Shown: in pieces, positions 35,293-45,287 of the stretch
Layout: each line of letters starts with the position of its first letter
Numbering within the stretch: position 1 is the first letter of the stretch
NCBI GenBank assembly: GCA_002286855.1
Contig: NRSV01000018.1
Coordinates: forward strand, 139,100-203,099
DNA from: Bipolaris cookei
Lineage: Eukaryota > Ascomycota > Dothideomycetes > Pleosporales > Pleosporaceae
DNA: 64,000 bases
Reading direction: 5' to 3'
Position numbers and translations under genes: made by a program
Notes under the pieces: generated by a model
Databases searched by the model: none
The model's input: only the letters and a program-made list of their open reading frames with translations
Told to the model about the DNA's origin: nothing

Positions 35293-36657
35293 AGGGACTG
35301 GAGAAGACACAAAAATAACGAAATGATGGAAAAGACACGAGACTGATGAAAATATATGGGGTAGTAATGGCTTCATGAAGCGTGGGTGGAGAAGAAGATG
35401 CAGGATTCCGGTTTTTGGTTATCTAACGACACTCTTTTATGAGATTATGGGGTTATGAACGGGTAACTAGTATGAGGGAGAATTTAGTTGGGATGTTAGT
35501 GGGGAAGGGGAAAAGGGGATCTAGATGGTAATGAAATGGAAATGAGTAAAAATGTTTATTTTTATTTTTATTTTTATTTTTTTTTACAAAAGATTGCATT
35601 GTACTATGGTATACGAGAACTCTACGATATTAGCGCGTGAGGGGTTGAGATGATATGACGAGACTTGTTCTACCCTTGATACGGTATACACTGTCATCTT
35701 GATATCCCCTCTCATCCAAGATACTTGATCCTTACGCTGTTCTGCTCATCTAGACTCGAAAACTTACGATAGAACTTTCAAACCCCCACTATCCACATTA
35801 CACTGCATCTCCAGCTACGGACTAGGCATTGTTTCAAACTCCACTTCCATCCTACAAACCATCAAGTCGCGCTGTAGTAAGAGGTTCCAGTGCAACCGTA
35901 GTAAGCCAGCGGTATGTCTGGATTCAACGTAGAATATAGGCGCATATTAAGATATATTTGTCTCCAACTCGGCATTAGCCAAGATAAACCATAGAGCAGT
36001 TTAGAATGATGGTAGTGTGCGAGTAGTGAATGCATGCACGTTTGCTTGACTCAATATATAATGACCGAAAATTTGTTGCCTTGTCTTTCCCTTCGTGCGT
36101 TGAAATAGTGCTTGATGTGTGGATGATTTCAAATCTATATATTTGTGCGCTGGCATGATGTGGGTTTGGACTTCTAAGTGCGCAATATTTATGTTCGGTA
36201 TGCCCTTTTTTTCTACCCAAGTATGTCTACCACTCATCTAATCGCCCTTTTCTGTATCCGGCTCGAATTTTGCTCAGAGATGTGTGGCAAAAATACTAGT
36301 CGGGAACATGTTGGTGCCTGATTTATTTGATATGGGCCCAAGCGCAAAGCTCATTCGTTGCAAATGGAACGTGTGAAATAAATTGGTTAGTGAAACGGGA
36401 AGACGATGAAAATTATTTCATCATGTTTTTTTTGTATCATTTGTAATCGAGCGATGCCATTACCTTGCACGGATTGTTGCGTCATATCTGTTGAACCATT
36501 GACGCTAAATGGCACAATGTGAGGGCAATGCACGTGTTCAAATCCCAATACATGTGATCAAAATCTAGATTGCATTTCCACTCGCTGGAACTATTCACAA
36601 GTACATAGGCAATACAACCCAGATCGGGTACACTTGGACTACAGGGAAAGAAGATAT
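35293..36657. other. Intergenic region between the PIR gene and ATP synthase subunit d
   Basis: No gene is supported. It contains a T-rich TTTTTA repeat at 35552-35584. The rest is AT-rich with short frames only. It spans the 3' flanks of two convergent genes. Confidence 0.4.
35552..35584. repeat. (TTTTTA)n and T run
   Basis: A short low-complexity tract of about four TTTTTA units ending in a run of T, seen directly, about 260 bases beyond the PIR stop codon. Confidence 0.85.
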
Positions 36658-37430
36658 TTAGAGGACGGATAGATCGCCAAACTTCTCCTGCGGGGTTGTT
36701 AGTATTCATGTATCGACCAAGGCAATTGCTCCAAAAACGTGCCTTGTAGCCAGGAACGGCCCAGCGACCCTTGGAGACAAGCTGCTCGGTGCGCTTGTCA
36801 ATCTCGGGCTGGGCAGCGGCAACCTCGTCCTGTGATATTCGTCAGTACACACATAGTCCACCCTGCTCATCCATAGCTGAGTCCACATACAACAGTGAGG
36901 TCAGAGAATGGCCTGGCCTCCTCGATGTTCTTGAGGGTCTTTTGGAGATCACTCAACTCCTTGTCGACGACGGACTTGGTCTGCTCTGCGCTCTGGACGG
37001 CCTGGGCCTCGAAAGCCTCAATGGCCTTGATCTGCCTTCCTACATCATACGTCTGGGGCTTGAATGCGTTGAACTGCTTCTCAATGTCGTCGACGACGGC
37101 CTGGTTTTTGAGGACGCTGCGGTAGTAGGCGAAGTCAACGGACTGCGACTGTTCCGAGAGGACGGCCAGCTTGCGGCGCGCATCGTCGTTACGCTTCTTG
37201 AAGGCTTGGAGGGAGGCGGCAGTTTGACCCTTGAGACCAAGCTGCGTGGCGAGCTTGGTCCAGTCGAGCTTGAGGGCAGCGCTGCGCTGTGGGAGGGGGA
37301 CAAGTTAGTTTTCTTGATATTCACTTCGGGGCTGCCATTGCGGGCGGGGCTTCGCTGGCGTCGCAGCAATTGGGCCAAGAACAGCTTCGACGGGGTGTTG
37401 AGAGGGGATATGACGTACTCCGACGGCCAT
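36658..37430 (-). CDS. atp7: Mitochondrial ATP synthase subunit d
   Basis: Four exons (37430-37419, 37286-36891, 36829-36743, 36687-36658) encode 174 residues, the same size as yeast Atp7. Subunit d is part of the peripheral stalk of F1Fo-ATP synthase. Recognisable text includes ALKLDWTKLATQLGLKG, SVDFAYYRSVLKNQAVVDDI, FNAFKPQTYDVGRQIKAIEA and the terminal GRWAVPGYKEKFGDLSVL. The first coding exon is only four codons and the last nine plus the stop. The third intron (36742-36688) begins with GC rather than GT. Its branch sequence TACTAAC and CAG acceptor are strong, and no GT donor nearby gives the conserved EKFGDLSVL ending. The first intron is 132 bases. Confidence 0.93.
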
Positions 37431-37657
37431 TGTGATGGATTTAGACGGGAATGCGGTGGTTTCTGTTTCGTGAGGGTGCAAGTCCAAGTTCTTCGCGAGA
37501 GCTCGGAACAGAGCCGCCAAGAACCCGGCGCCCGGACCACCGCTCACTTCCGCCCTCATGGTGGCCATCTTCCCCAAGTTTACTTCTCCCATCCACATCC
37601 GACGCCACCCTGCTGCACTTTCTACTCATAGTCTCCGCCTAAGTCTGTATTGCAACC

Positions 37658-38819
37658 ATGTGGATTATTGATTGGTAAGTGGCTATGCTGTCACTTCATC
37701 TACCCCTGCTGACCTTGCGCCAGGTGTAAGTTTACCATTTGTCTTTCCTGTTACGGATGAAGCCCGACGAAAGCCATGCCTGCATATGCGGCATCAACGG
37801 CGAAGATATAGCGCCAGGAATATACAAGGAGTCTGTTTTCTTCGCACTCTTCCTCTGAGAACCTCTAAAGTTGCCCACAACATGGCTACGTCGACCTTGT
37901 CACATGCGCATCGATACCTTAACCCCCCCCCCCGGGACACGACACATACGCCTCTCTATACGCAATTCGCTCGCCGAGGACCCGAACCAACAGAAGCTGA
38001 CATGGTACGATAGTTTGGGATGTTCTGTCCTCGCTTGGACTTATGAACAAGGTAGGCATGAGCGATGTGGACACAATCATCAGACTGAGGCTAACATATG
38101 TACAGCATGCCAAGCTCCTCTTTCTCGGACTGTACGCATTCCCGCACACATTCGAATTCAGACGCTCATAGCTAACTTTGATGCAGTGATAATGCTGGAA
38201 AGACCACGTATGGCAACCGAGCCGGGCGCGCGCGATTCGACTAACGCATCTAGGCTGCTGCATATGCTCAAGAACGACAGGGTTGCTGTTCTGTACGTGA
38301 ACCACGGTCGTTCTCTCGCCGCTAGCTAACATTCCTCTAGTCAGCCAACCCTGCACCCTACCTCCGAGGAGCTCTCGATAGGAAACGTCAAGTTCACAAC
38401 CTTCGACCTTGGAGGCCACGCGCAAGCCCGACGATTGTGGCGCGACTACTGTACGCCTACCAGATTTCACAATCCTTGCACACCTCATTGACTTGTCTTT
38501 AGTCCCCGAAGTCTCCGGTATCGTCTTCCTCGTCGATGCCAAGGACCACGAGCGTCTTACTGAGTCGAAAGCCGAGCTCGACGCTCTCCTCGCCATGGAG
38601 GAGCTCAAGAACACTCCTTTCGTCATTCTTGGTAACAAGATTGATCACCCTGACGCTGTCTCTGAGGACCAGCTCCGCTCTGTGCTCGGTCTGTATCAGA
38701 CAACCGGCAAGGGCAAGGTGCCGCTCGAGGGTATCCGACCCGTTGAGGTCTTCATGTGCAGTGTCGTCATGAGACAGGGATACGGCGAGGGCATCCGATG
38801 GTTGAGCCAATATGTCTAG
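37658..38819 (+). CDS. sar1: Sar1 small GTPase (COPII coat), with a two-nucleotide exon
   Basis: Eight exons are needed: 37658-37674, 37724-37725, 38014-38051, 38106-38131, 38187-38207, 38254-38292, 38341-38450 and 38503-38819. They total 570 bases and 189 residues, exactly the canonical Sar1 length. GTPase motifs are GLDNAGKTT (G1), DLGGH (G3) and NKID (G4), and the N-terminal amphipathic helix begins MWIIDWFWDVLSSLGL. Sar1 starts COPII vesicle formation at the ER and is activated by Sec12. Joining exon 1 directly to exon 3 breaks the frame. The two bases GT at 37724-37725 lie between CCAG and GTAAGT; they complete the Trp codon and supply the first base of the Phe codon. The second intron is 288 bases, long for this genome, and holds an 11-base C run (37923-37933). 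Identity is certain; the microexon rests on frame and conservation. Confidence 0.93.
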
Positions 38820-39198
38820 GCACACTAACATGACAAGAATGAGGTTGCCAGAGGATAGAGGAGAAGAGTGTACGAGGCATGAGGCATATTTGCCCTTGCG
38901 GCAGGGGTCGACTGAATACGGGCATGAAAGCATGGTCACACGCGTGTTAGATGTAATCTTCCGGGCGTTGGCGTTAGCTCTTGAAATAATATTACATTTT
39001 GCATACCACTTTCCGCGGCACACTTTGAATGGCTCGATGTTGCATCGTCAATCTGCTCAGGCTGGCGCTCATTGGAATATAGGAAAAAAAATGCGCCTGT
39101 GCAAGCGCCCGAAACGCCACCCAATGCTCATGTTTACCAGTCCGCCAGGCCCTATCCACTGTCCACCGCATCTTCCTCGTCCATGTCCTCTACTCGAT
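38820..39198. other. Convergent 3' flanks of Sar1 and Nup53
   Basis: About 380 bases between two stop codons of genes on opposite strands. No gene is seen; the stretch must hold both 3' ends. Confidence 0.5.
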
Positions 39199-40554
39199 TT
39201 AGTCGTCGTACTCTGCATCCCTCACTCCGCAAAAGTCACTTCCAAAGCAACTATCCACTGCGTACCACATTCGCCAGTACAAACTCGCCCCATTTGCATC
39301 GAAGCTGCCATCCTCTTTCCTTGGCACCTGATCGCCAATAATGCCCTGGCCAGACCCAAACACCCACCCAATCATCGGCAGCGAGCCCACCGTCTGCTGC
39401 CAGCGCGGTTTCGCCGGCAGAAACGCCTTTTCCTGCGGCAGAAAGACAGCAGGCTTGACGTTTGCGCCCTTGAGCCGCAGCGTCGCGCGTTGGGAGCGGG
39501 GGTTCAGCGCGGTAGTTATACTGCGTGCGGGAATGGTATTTGGATCGAGGACTCGGTGTTCTTCTTTTTGCCCGGGTTCCACGAGCATATCGTCAAGGTG
39601 CGAGGGGAAGGAGCCGGCTGTGCTGCGCATGAAGGCTGGAGTGTCGTTTAGACTGCGGTATCCGTTTGGTGCTAGTAATGCTGCGGGCTGCGAGGCGGTT
39701 GCTGTGGCGGACGAGGCGGTGACAGAGGACTGCGATGTGCTGATGCCGCGGGGGCCAATGGTGCCTGAGGAGATGGTGTTTGGAGAGGCGACTTGCGACA
39801 AGTTTCCTGGTTCTGCGCGGATGGGGCGGTCGCCGCCTTGAGGGCCGGTTCCCCTGTACATTTCGGCGTAGACGGTGTAGCCCTGGATGTTCTTGGGGCT
39901 GTAGTGGCATGCGCGCTCTGCTGCTTCGGCGCTGTCAAATGTGACTTTAATCCAGTGGTCGCCACCGACGAATTCATTTATTTTTCTCAGCGATGCCTTG
40001 TTTAGCGACCGGTAATGCGATGCCCGTTGCGAAGTAAACGTGTATCCGAACTTTGGATTGTAGGGCTCGCGGTCGTATTCTTCGTAGATGAGGCCGTTGG
40101 AGACTTTTTCGTAGTGCGATATCGCTGCCCATTGTGCGTCGCTTCCGTAACCGTAGAGTATTACTTCCTTCGGTTCTTGTATGAAGGCTGAGTTTGTCGA
40201 TGGACCGACGGCAAAGGAATTGTTAAGTCCATTGCTTGCGTCTATCAAGTTGGCCACTGAGCCGGATGGGGGAAGCGCGGTAATGGGACGCGATGATATT
40301 GAGTGCTTCTTGTCCTCTCCTGCCTTGTAGCGACCAAATATGTCATCAATTGCGCGTTGGTTGAGTAGTTTCGCTTCGTCGGCCGCTTGATTGGCGCCCA
40401 AGGGTGTTTTTGCTCGTGAAGTTCCGCGTTTCCGTGCTTTTCCAAAGGGGCCTTTTTCTTCGGGAAGACGACGTTGGTTTTGGTCTGAGCTGTTGAGGTC
40501 TGGTGTCAGCCGCGTGCGCTTAATTACAGCATCCTCCCGTTCTAGGTCTTCCAT
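39199..40554 (-). CDS. nup53: Nucleoporin Nup53/Nup35 (MPPN domain)
   Basis: A single exon of 451 residues. The MPPN RRM-like fold lies at about residues 128-240 (EVILYGYGSDAQWAAISHYE, then GGDHWIKVTFDSAEAAERAC and IQGYTVYAEMYRGTGPQGGD). This domain defines Nup53/Nup35/Asm4, a linker nucleoporin of the inner ring that binds Nup170 and Nup93-type partners. The N-terminal third is basic and disordered. The C-terminal part contains a segment (SLPMIGWVFGSGQGIIG) and a final aromatic stretch (LYWRMWYAVDSCFG), consistent with the membrane-binding amphipathic helix known in this family. An out-of-frame ATG 13 bases upstream starts a 7-codon uORF overlapping the start. A short additional 5' exon cannot be excluded. 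Confidence 0.88.
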   Translation of the reverse strand: MEDLEREDAVIKRTRLTPDLNSSDQNQRRLPEEKGPFGKARKRGTSRAKTPLGANQAADEAKLLNQRAIDDIFGRYKAGEDKKHSISSRPITALPPSGSVANLIDASNGLNNSFAVGPSTNSAFIQEPKEVILYGYGSDAQWAAISHYEKVSNGLIYEEYDREPYNPKFGYTFTSQRASHYRSLNKASLRKINEFVGGDHWIKVTFDSAEAAERACHYSPKNIQGYTVYAEMYRGTGPQGGDRPIRAEPGNLSQVASPNTISSGTIGPRGISTSQSSVTASSATATASQPAALLAPNGYRSLNDTPAFMRSTAGSFPSHLDDMLVEPGQKEEHRVLDPNTIPARSITTALNPRSQRATLRLKGANVKPAVFLPQEKAFLPAKPRWQQTVGSLPMIGWVFGSGQGIIGDQVPRKEDGSFDANGASLYWRMWYAVDSCFGSDFCGVRDAEYDD

Positions 40555-41038
40555 GATGCGAACATGGCAAGGAAGAGTAGACTGATATGTCTAAGGTTCT
40601 TCGATGACGCGCTGACCGGTATCAAATGATCTATACTGAACAAAGACTGAAAGAAAGACTTACTCCGCAAACTCATACGCCCAGGGCAGCTTCCTCCCTG
40701 TCGAATCAAACGCGCGCTCGGAATCTGGTACAGCGTGGACCTGCATTTTTCCGACTCTTTTCCCTAAATCTTCTACTTCTCTTCCGATCGAGAGCGCTGC
40801 GAGTGCGCGTATCGTCGCTAGGCTGTGTTGAACGTCTTTTGTTTATGCGACAGGAAGAACAGCGGAAACACGATCGACGCTAGCCAGGAACAACGCCGCG
40901 GCAAAGCCACACCAGGACACGTACCAGGTGAGGCGCACCACCTATAATCTTGATCGTAGCGAACCTTTCCCGATCCATCCACTACATGCATGTCAATATG
41001 CTGGTGCCTACTGGTGACGCGGCGCATACAAATAACCA
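40555..41038. promoter_or_regulatory. Divergent promoter region of Nup53 and the F-box-like gene
   Basis: The two flanking genes are transcribed away from each other, so this 484-base interval must carry both promoters. No specific binding site could be assigned with confidence. Confidence 0.5.
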
Positions 41039-42235
41039 ATGGATCTCACACCCATCATTGTACGCGGCAAGAAACGCAAGCACCTACCCGCAGCACTTAT
41101 CCAGACATCCTCCGCACTCACTACTACTACAACCACTTCTCAACCAAAACGGCCCAGGAAACAAAAAACAAAAAGCAAAGTCAGAGTCGCTACGCCCGCT
41201 ATGCCAACCCTCGAAGGCCTTCCCGTCGAATTACTGGAAATGATATTTCTGCACAGTATGAACATTGCTCTCCCACAATGTTCTCCTTCTCTAGGCAAAA
41301 AACTCTCCTCACGTGCAATCACCATGGAATTCACCATGCGCTCTTTCTTCCACACAGTCGATCACCGCACCGTCTATCGGGACCGGAAAGTCACCAGTAA
41401 CCCAGCACTGCAATCGGACCTTCTATCGTGCCGCTTCTTCACCTATGAGTTCTTCCTAGCCTACGTACGGCGCGCACACGAAGCCATGGTCAAGCTGCGC
41501 GGAAAAGCGTGGGCAGCCACTGGCGTTACTATACCCGATATATCGTATTTTGACGGACTGTGGCCGTACATGTTTACCAAGATCCCGTATTTGGGGTTCG
41601 CACGCGGTTTCAATATTCCCGAGAAACTGCTGCATGGGCCGTGGACAGAGGACAAGGCGTCGTTGCTGTATGTGCTTGTGAGTTTGAACGGCGAGATTGA
41701 TTGGGAGGGTAGTATGGCTGGCGAGGTGGCGAAAGTGGGTATTAGAGAAGCTGTTAGAGAGGACAACGAGCATGCGGTTGCAGCTTTGGCGGTTCTCTTA
41801 GGTGTGCCAAAGGGTATTACCACGGAAATATTGCAGTATGCAGTTATAGACTGCGGCTGTGACTTGAATATTCTTCGGCACTTGTTGTTCAATGCGCAGA
41901 TCCTTGCAACAGAGGCATCAGGTACCCTCGACTTCTACAATCCCGCTCTTTGGGCATGGGCAGACATCAACGGTCACAAGGGGGAAGTGCTCAAAGATAT
42001 GCTCAAGAGAGCAGACGCCTTCGATTTGGAATTCTATTTTGAGGACAATGCCGACTGGAGGAAAATTGTAGCATTTCCATATAGTGGAAGCAAATTTGAC
42101 GCAAGAACGGTATTCCAGCCTGTGGTAAGAGAGTTATTAATGAACCTCTACCGCAACTATGGAAGAAAGATCACACGGAGAAGAGGTGGGACACCTGAGC
42201 AGAGAATGATTGAGGGAAACGTGATTAATGGATGA
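41039..42235 (+). CDS. F-box-like protein
   Basis: A single exon of 398 residues. After a basic N-terminus (RGKKRKHLP, KRPRKQKTKSKVR, a possible nuclear signal) comes an F-box-like start at about residue 57 (LEGLPVELLEMIFLHSMNIA), the part that contacts Skp1 in SCF ubiquitin ligases. The remaining 300 residues are helical and match the many uncharacterised fungal F-box proteins only in general layout (LPQCSPSLGKKLSSRAITME, FFTYEFFLAYVRRAH, ILRHLLFNAQILATEASG). No leucine-rich or WD repeats are seen. A substrate-adaptor role is inferred and the target is unknown. Confidence 0.7.
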   Translation: MDLTPIIVRGKKRKHLPAALIQTSSALTTTTTTSQPKRPRKQKTKSKVRVATPAMPTLEGLPVELLEMIFLHSMNIALPQCSPSLGKKLSSRAITMEFTMRSFFHTVDHRTVYRDRKVTSNPALQSDLLSCRFFTYEFFLAYVRRAHEAMVKLRGKAWAATGVTIPDISYFDGLWPYMFTKIPYLGFARGFNIPEKLLHGPWTEDKASLLYVLVSLNGEIDWEGSMAGEVAKVGIREAVREDNEHAVAALAVLLGVPKGITTEILQYAVIDCGCDLNILRHLLFNAQILATEASGTLDFYNPALWAWADINGHKGEVLKDMLKRADAFDLEFYFEDNADWRKIVAFPYSGSKFDARTVFQPVVRELLMNLYRNYGRKITRRRGGTPEQRMIEGNVING

Positions 42236-43387
42236 GCTAGTTACTATGCTTCCAACTGACGAATATGAATGACCGATCCAAGGTCAATCTTGCGCCTACC
42301 TTTGTAATTTACTATTGACACGCATACATAGCGAAGACATCCCACGATGGGAAATGTCTCAGGTCTACAGTGAACATGTCACGTTGCTCCATATTATTTG
42401 ATATGGGACCGTTGGCAGTATTGGTAGATGCTATTCCACGAATGGGACCAAAGAGCAAAGCCTCGCATTTGATAAACCTGCAAACTTGTTAGCTTTTCGA
42501 ACCAAGACAAAGCCATGTCAAGCAAAAGCGTAATTGATGTATTCCTCAGTGATCTTGGTGATAAAGTAGTAATCATCGTAATCATCTACTATCTATTGCA
42601 TGTTGTAATCATTGGAAGGGGGCGTGTGATGATGCAAGTAAAGCTGGACTGACCTTGGGTGGAATACTAATGGCTTCAGAGTAAATGTGCAGACCTCTCA
42701 TGCTACATCATAATGCAAAATCAAGCCGTAGACCCATGAGATACGAGTGGGGATGTGCCTAAAATCTTTTCATAATTAGCAAAGGCCCTGCACAGAGCAT
42801 CGACATGATAAGCTGGGTGTGTGAAGCAAACTCAGAATATGTAAGAAATTGAATATCATAAACCCGCCGCCGTTAAGAAACCCCGGCGAGGGTCTCCGAC
42901 GACGAGCTCAATCGCAAATTATGTCATCCTTGGAAGGTAAGGAAAATTACGGAGGATGGAGACGTACCAGTGGAGCTATCGAACTAAGCTGCAGCTGCAA
43001 CTGCATTCAGTTTGCAGAGGAATGGGTAGGTGTGTCCGTAGCCGGGGAGGCGCATCAACCCTCATCCGTCAAAAGCCCTCTGTCTATGCGCATAGCACAG
43101 GCGCAGCGAGTGCATCGCAGAAGACTGCAGCTGGATGTTGATGTTGCTGGTGTTGGTGAGGCCAAGATGTAAAGAAATAAGTCGCGGTCGCGGTTGCGTT
43201 TTTCTGCTAGCGCCAAGCCGGGCTTCGCTTGTGCACGGCCCCGGCACCGCACTTGGATTTTCGATCGCATTGTCTCTACATTCCGAACAGAACATCACCA
43301 ACGACCTAATTTCCGACCAGTACGCCTTTCGACGCTGCAACATACTCGATTCATTGTCTAACATTCATTCGCAGCACAACCGACGAA
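42236..43387. other. Intergenic region upstream of ribosomal protein eL14
   Basis: No gene is supported. Frames at 42849-43364 on both strands lack recognisable content and lie in the expected promoter and leader of the ribosomal protein gene. Confidence 0.45.
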
Positions 43388-43982
43388 ATGGGTGACGCCG
43401 AAATCACAACGAGCGCCTGGAGGCTGGTCGAGGTCGGCCGTGTGGTCCTCTTCAACGAGGGCCAGTACGAGGGTCGCCTGGCTGCCATTGTCGAGATCAT
43501 TGACCACAAGCGTGTACGGAAACCCGCGGACTCGGTTGCTATTCAGCCGCTCACAGAAGCATAGGTTCTCGTCGATGGTCCTTCCGAGAAGGCCCCCGTT
43601 CCCCGCCAGGAGATCGCCCTTGCTAAACTCTCCCTCACACCCATCGTCATCCCCAAGCTTCCCCGCGCCAGCGGTGTTGGTCACGTCGCAAAGAAGTGGG
43701 AAGAGCACAAGGTCCAGCAAAAGTTCGACGAGAGCGCATGGGCAAAGAAGCGTGCAGCCATGCAGAAGAGGCGGGGACTGAACGACTTTGAGCGCTTCAA
43801 GGTCATGAAGATGAGGAAGCAGGTACGTTGCGTCTGGCGTTTTCCCCTGTGACAGGTCATAATTTGGATTGTGTCCCGGGGAATTGACGCAGTCTGGAAA
43901 CGTCATAGCTAACAAATACACACAGGCCCGTTTCGAGGTCCAGAAGACCTTTGCCAAGATCCGCGCCAGCGCAAAGGCATAG
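43388..43982 (+). CDS. rpl14: 60S ribosomal protein eL14
   Basis: Exons 43388-43513, 43565-43822 and 43926-43982 give 146 residues. The KOW-like start WRLVEVGRVVLFNEGQYEGR, then IVEIIDHKRVLVDGPSE, the linker VPRQEIALAKLSLTP and the basic helix WAKKRAAMQKRRGLNDFERF identify eL14 (Rpl14), a component of the large subunit. Both introns have good sites: 51 and 103 bases. The last exon encodes ARFEVQKTFAKIRASAKA. The gene lies 526 bases upstream of NAC-alpha on the same strand, so two highly expressed translation genes are neighbours. Confidence 0.96.
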
Positions 43983-44508
43983 GTATTCTATATGCTGTCG
44001 GGAGACAGGCGTTGTGGAGGTCGCTGCATGCAGGTGACGGAGAGGCATGATGTGCATTTTTCATGAGCATTCCGAAGGCGACCCTCAAAGGCATTCAAAA
44101 ATTCAAGACCTGGCTTCGGGTGAATAAGTCCAATGTTTGGCATGGTGCAATTCGGTATGGGAAACGTTTACTCGGCTCTCGCATGCATTCTACATGTAGC
44201 AAGAGAGTCCAATCCACAATTTCATGAACACACAACAAAAGACTGCAACTAGAATTGCCAATTTGATACCCTCTTTGAACTAGCCTGTTTCTGTGAAAGC
44301 GTGACGGTACGAGGATAATGTAATTGCTGCAGTAGCCGTAGCAGCAGTTGTAGTAGTCAATCGTCATATGCGAACTTTTGGGGAGGGAGCTGCCCGCGCT
44401 AAACCGCCCACAAATCATTTTTGGGGGAAACTGCGACCACCACCCAGTGGACCTCGATATTGCAGCACCAGTACCATCACTACGTCTCGTCATCCACACA
44501 CCGACAAA
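43983..44508. other. Intergenic region between eL14 and NAC-alpha
   Basis: Contains the eL14 3' flank and the NAC-alpha promoter and leader. No gene is supported. Confidence 0.5.
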
Positions 44509-45287
44509 ATGGCCAACCCACGCATCGAAGAGATCCCCGACGAGCCTGAGAAGAAGAACGCTCAGATCGAGGAGGATGAGTCTAGCGACGAGTCCGAGGC
44601 TGAGGAGGGCGAGGTTAACGTGCCTGCGGGCTCCTCCGTCGCCATCCACTCTCGCAATGAGAAGAAGGCTCGCAAGGCCATTGCCAAGCTCGGCCTGAAG
44701 CACATTGAAGGCATTACCCGCGTCACCCTGCGCCGGCCGAAGAATGTGAGTGCCCGCTAACCAATTGGTGTTGATGGTGGAAGCCCGCAGTCACCAAACA
44801 ACAGATATGCGGGCAGAGCCGCTCTGATGGAATTGGAGCTAACAACTAGCCAGATCCTCTTCGTCATCAACCAGCCTGACGTCTACAAGTCTCCCTCGAG
44901 CAACACCTGGATGTTAGTCTACTGCCCTTCAATTGCCGTCCCGCCTACTGACCCCGCACCAGCATCTTCGGTGAGGCCAAGATTGAGGACTTGAACTCCC
45001 AGGCCCAGGCTTCCGCCGCTCAGCAGCTCGCTCAAGCCGAGGCTCAATCCCACGACCACGCTGGCCACGACCACGACCACGACCACGGCAAGGGAAAGGC
45101 TGTCGAGGACAAGAAGGAGGAGGAAGAGGAGGAGGATGACGACGAGGAGATCGACGACTCTGGCCTCGAGGGCAAGGATATCGAACTCGTCATGCAGCAA
45201 GCCAGCGTTTCCCGAAAGAAGGCAGTCAAGGCTCTCAAGGAGAACGACAACGACATCGTAAACTCCATCATGGCGTTGAGCATATAG
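44509..45287 (+). CDS. egd2: Nascent polypeptide-associated complex subunit alpha
   Basis: Exons 44509-44745, 44854-44912 and 44963-45287 encode 206 residues. After an acidic N-terminus comes the NAC domain (about 50-115: [57 protein letters not shown]). A C-terminal UBA domain follows (EGKDIELVMQQASVSRKKAV, NDNDIVNSIMAL). NAC-alpha pairs with NAC-beta at the ribosome exit tunnel and shields nascent chains. Between the two domains is a His/Asp-alternating stretch (HDHAGHDHDHDHGKGK) and a run of acidic residues. All junctions are in frame with normal sites. Confidence 0.97.

Noticed and set aside
36771..37631. 286-codon plus-strand frame opposite ATP synthase subunit d
   Set aside because: Antisense shadow of the coding exons; the minus strand encodes a well-conserved spliced protein.
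37871..38329. 152-codon plus-strand frame across Sar1 introns and exons
   Set aside because: It is a wrong-frame read of the Sar1 gene; all conserved GTPase motifs are in the spliced frame.
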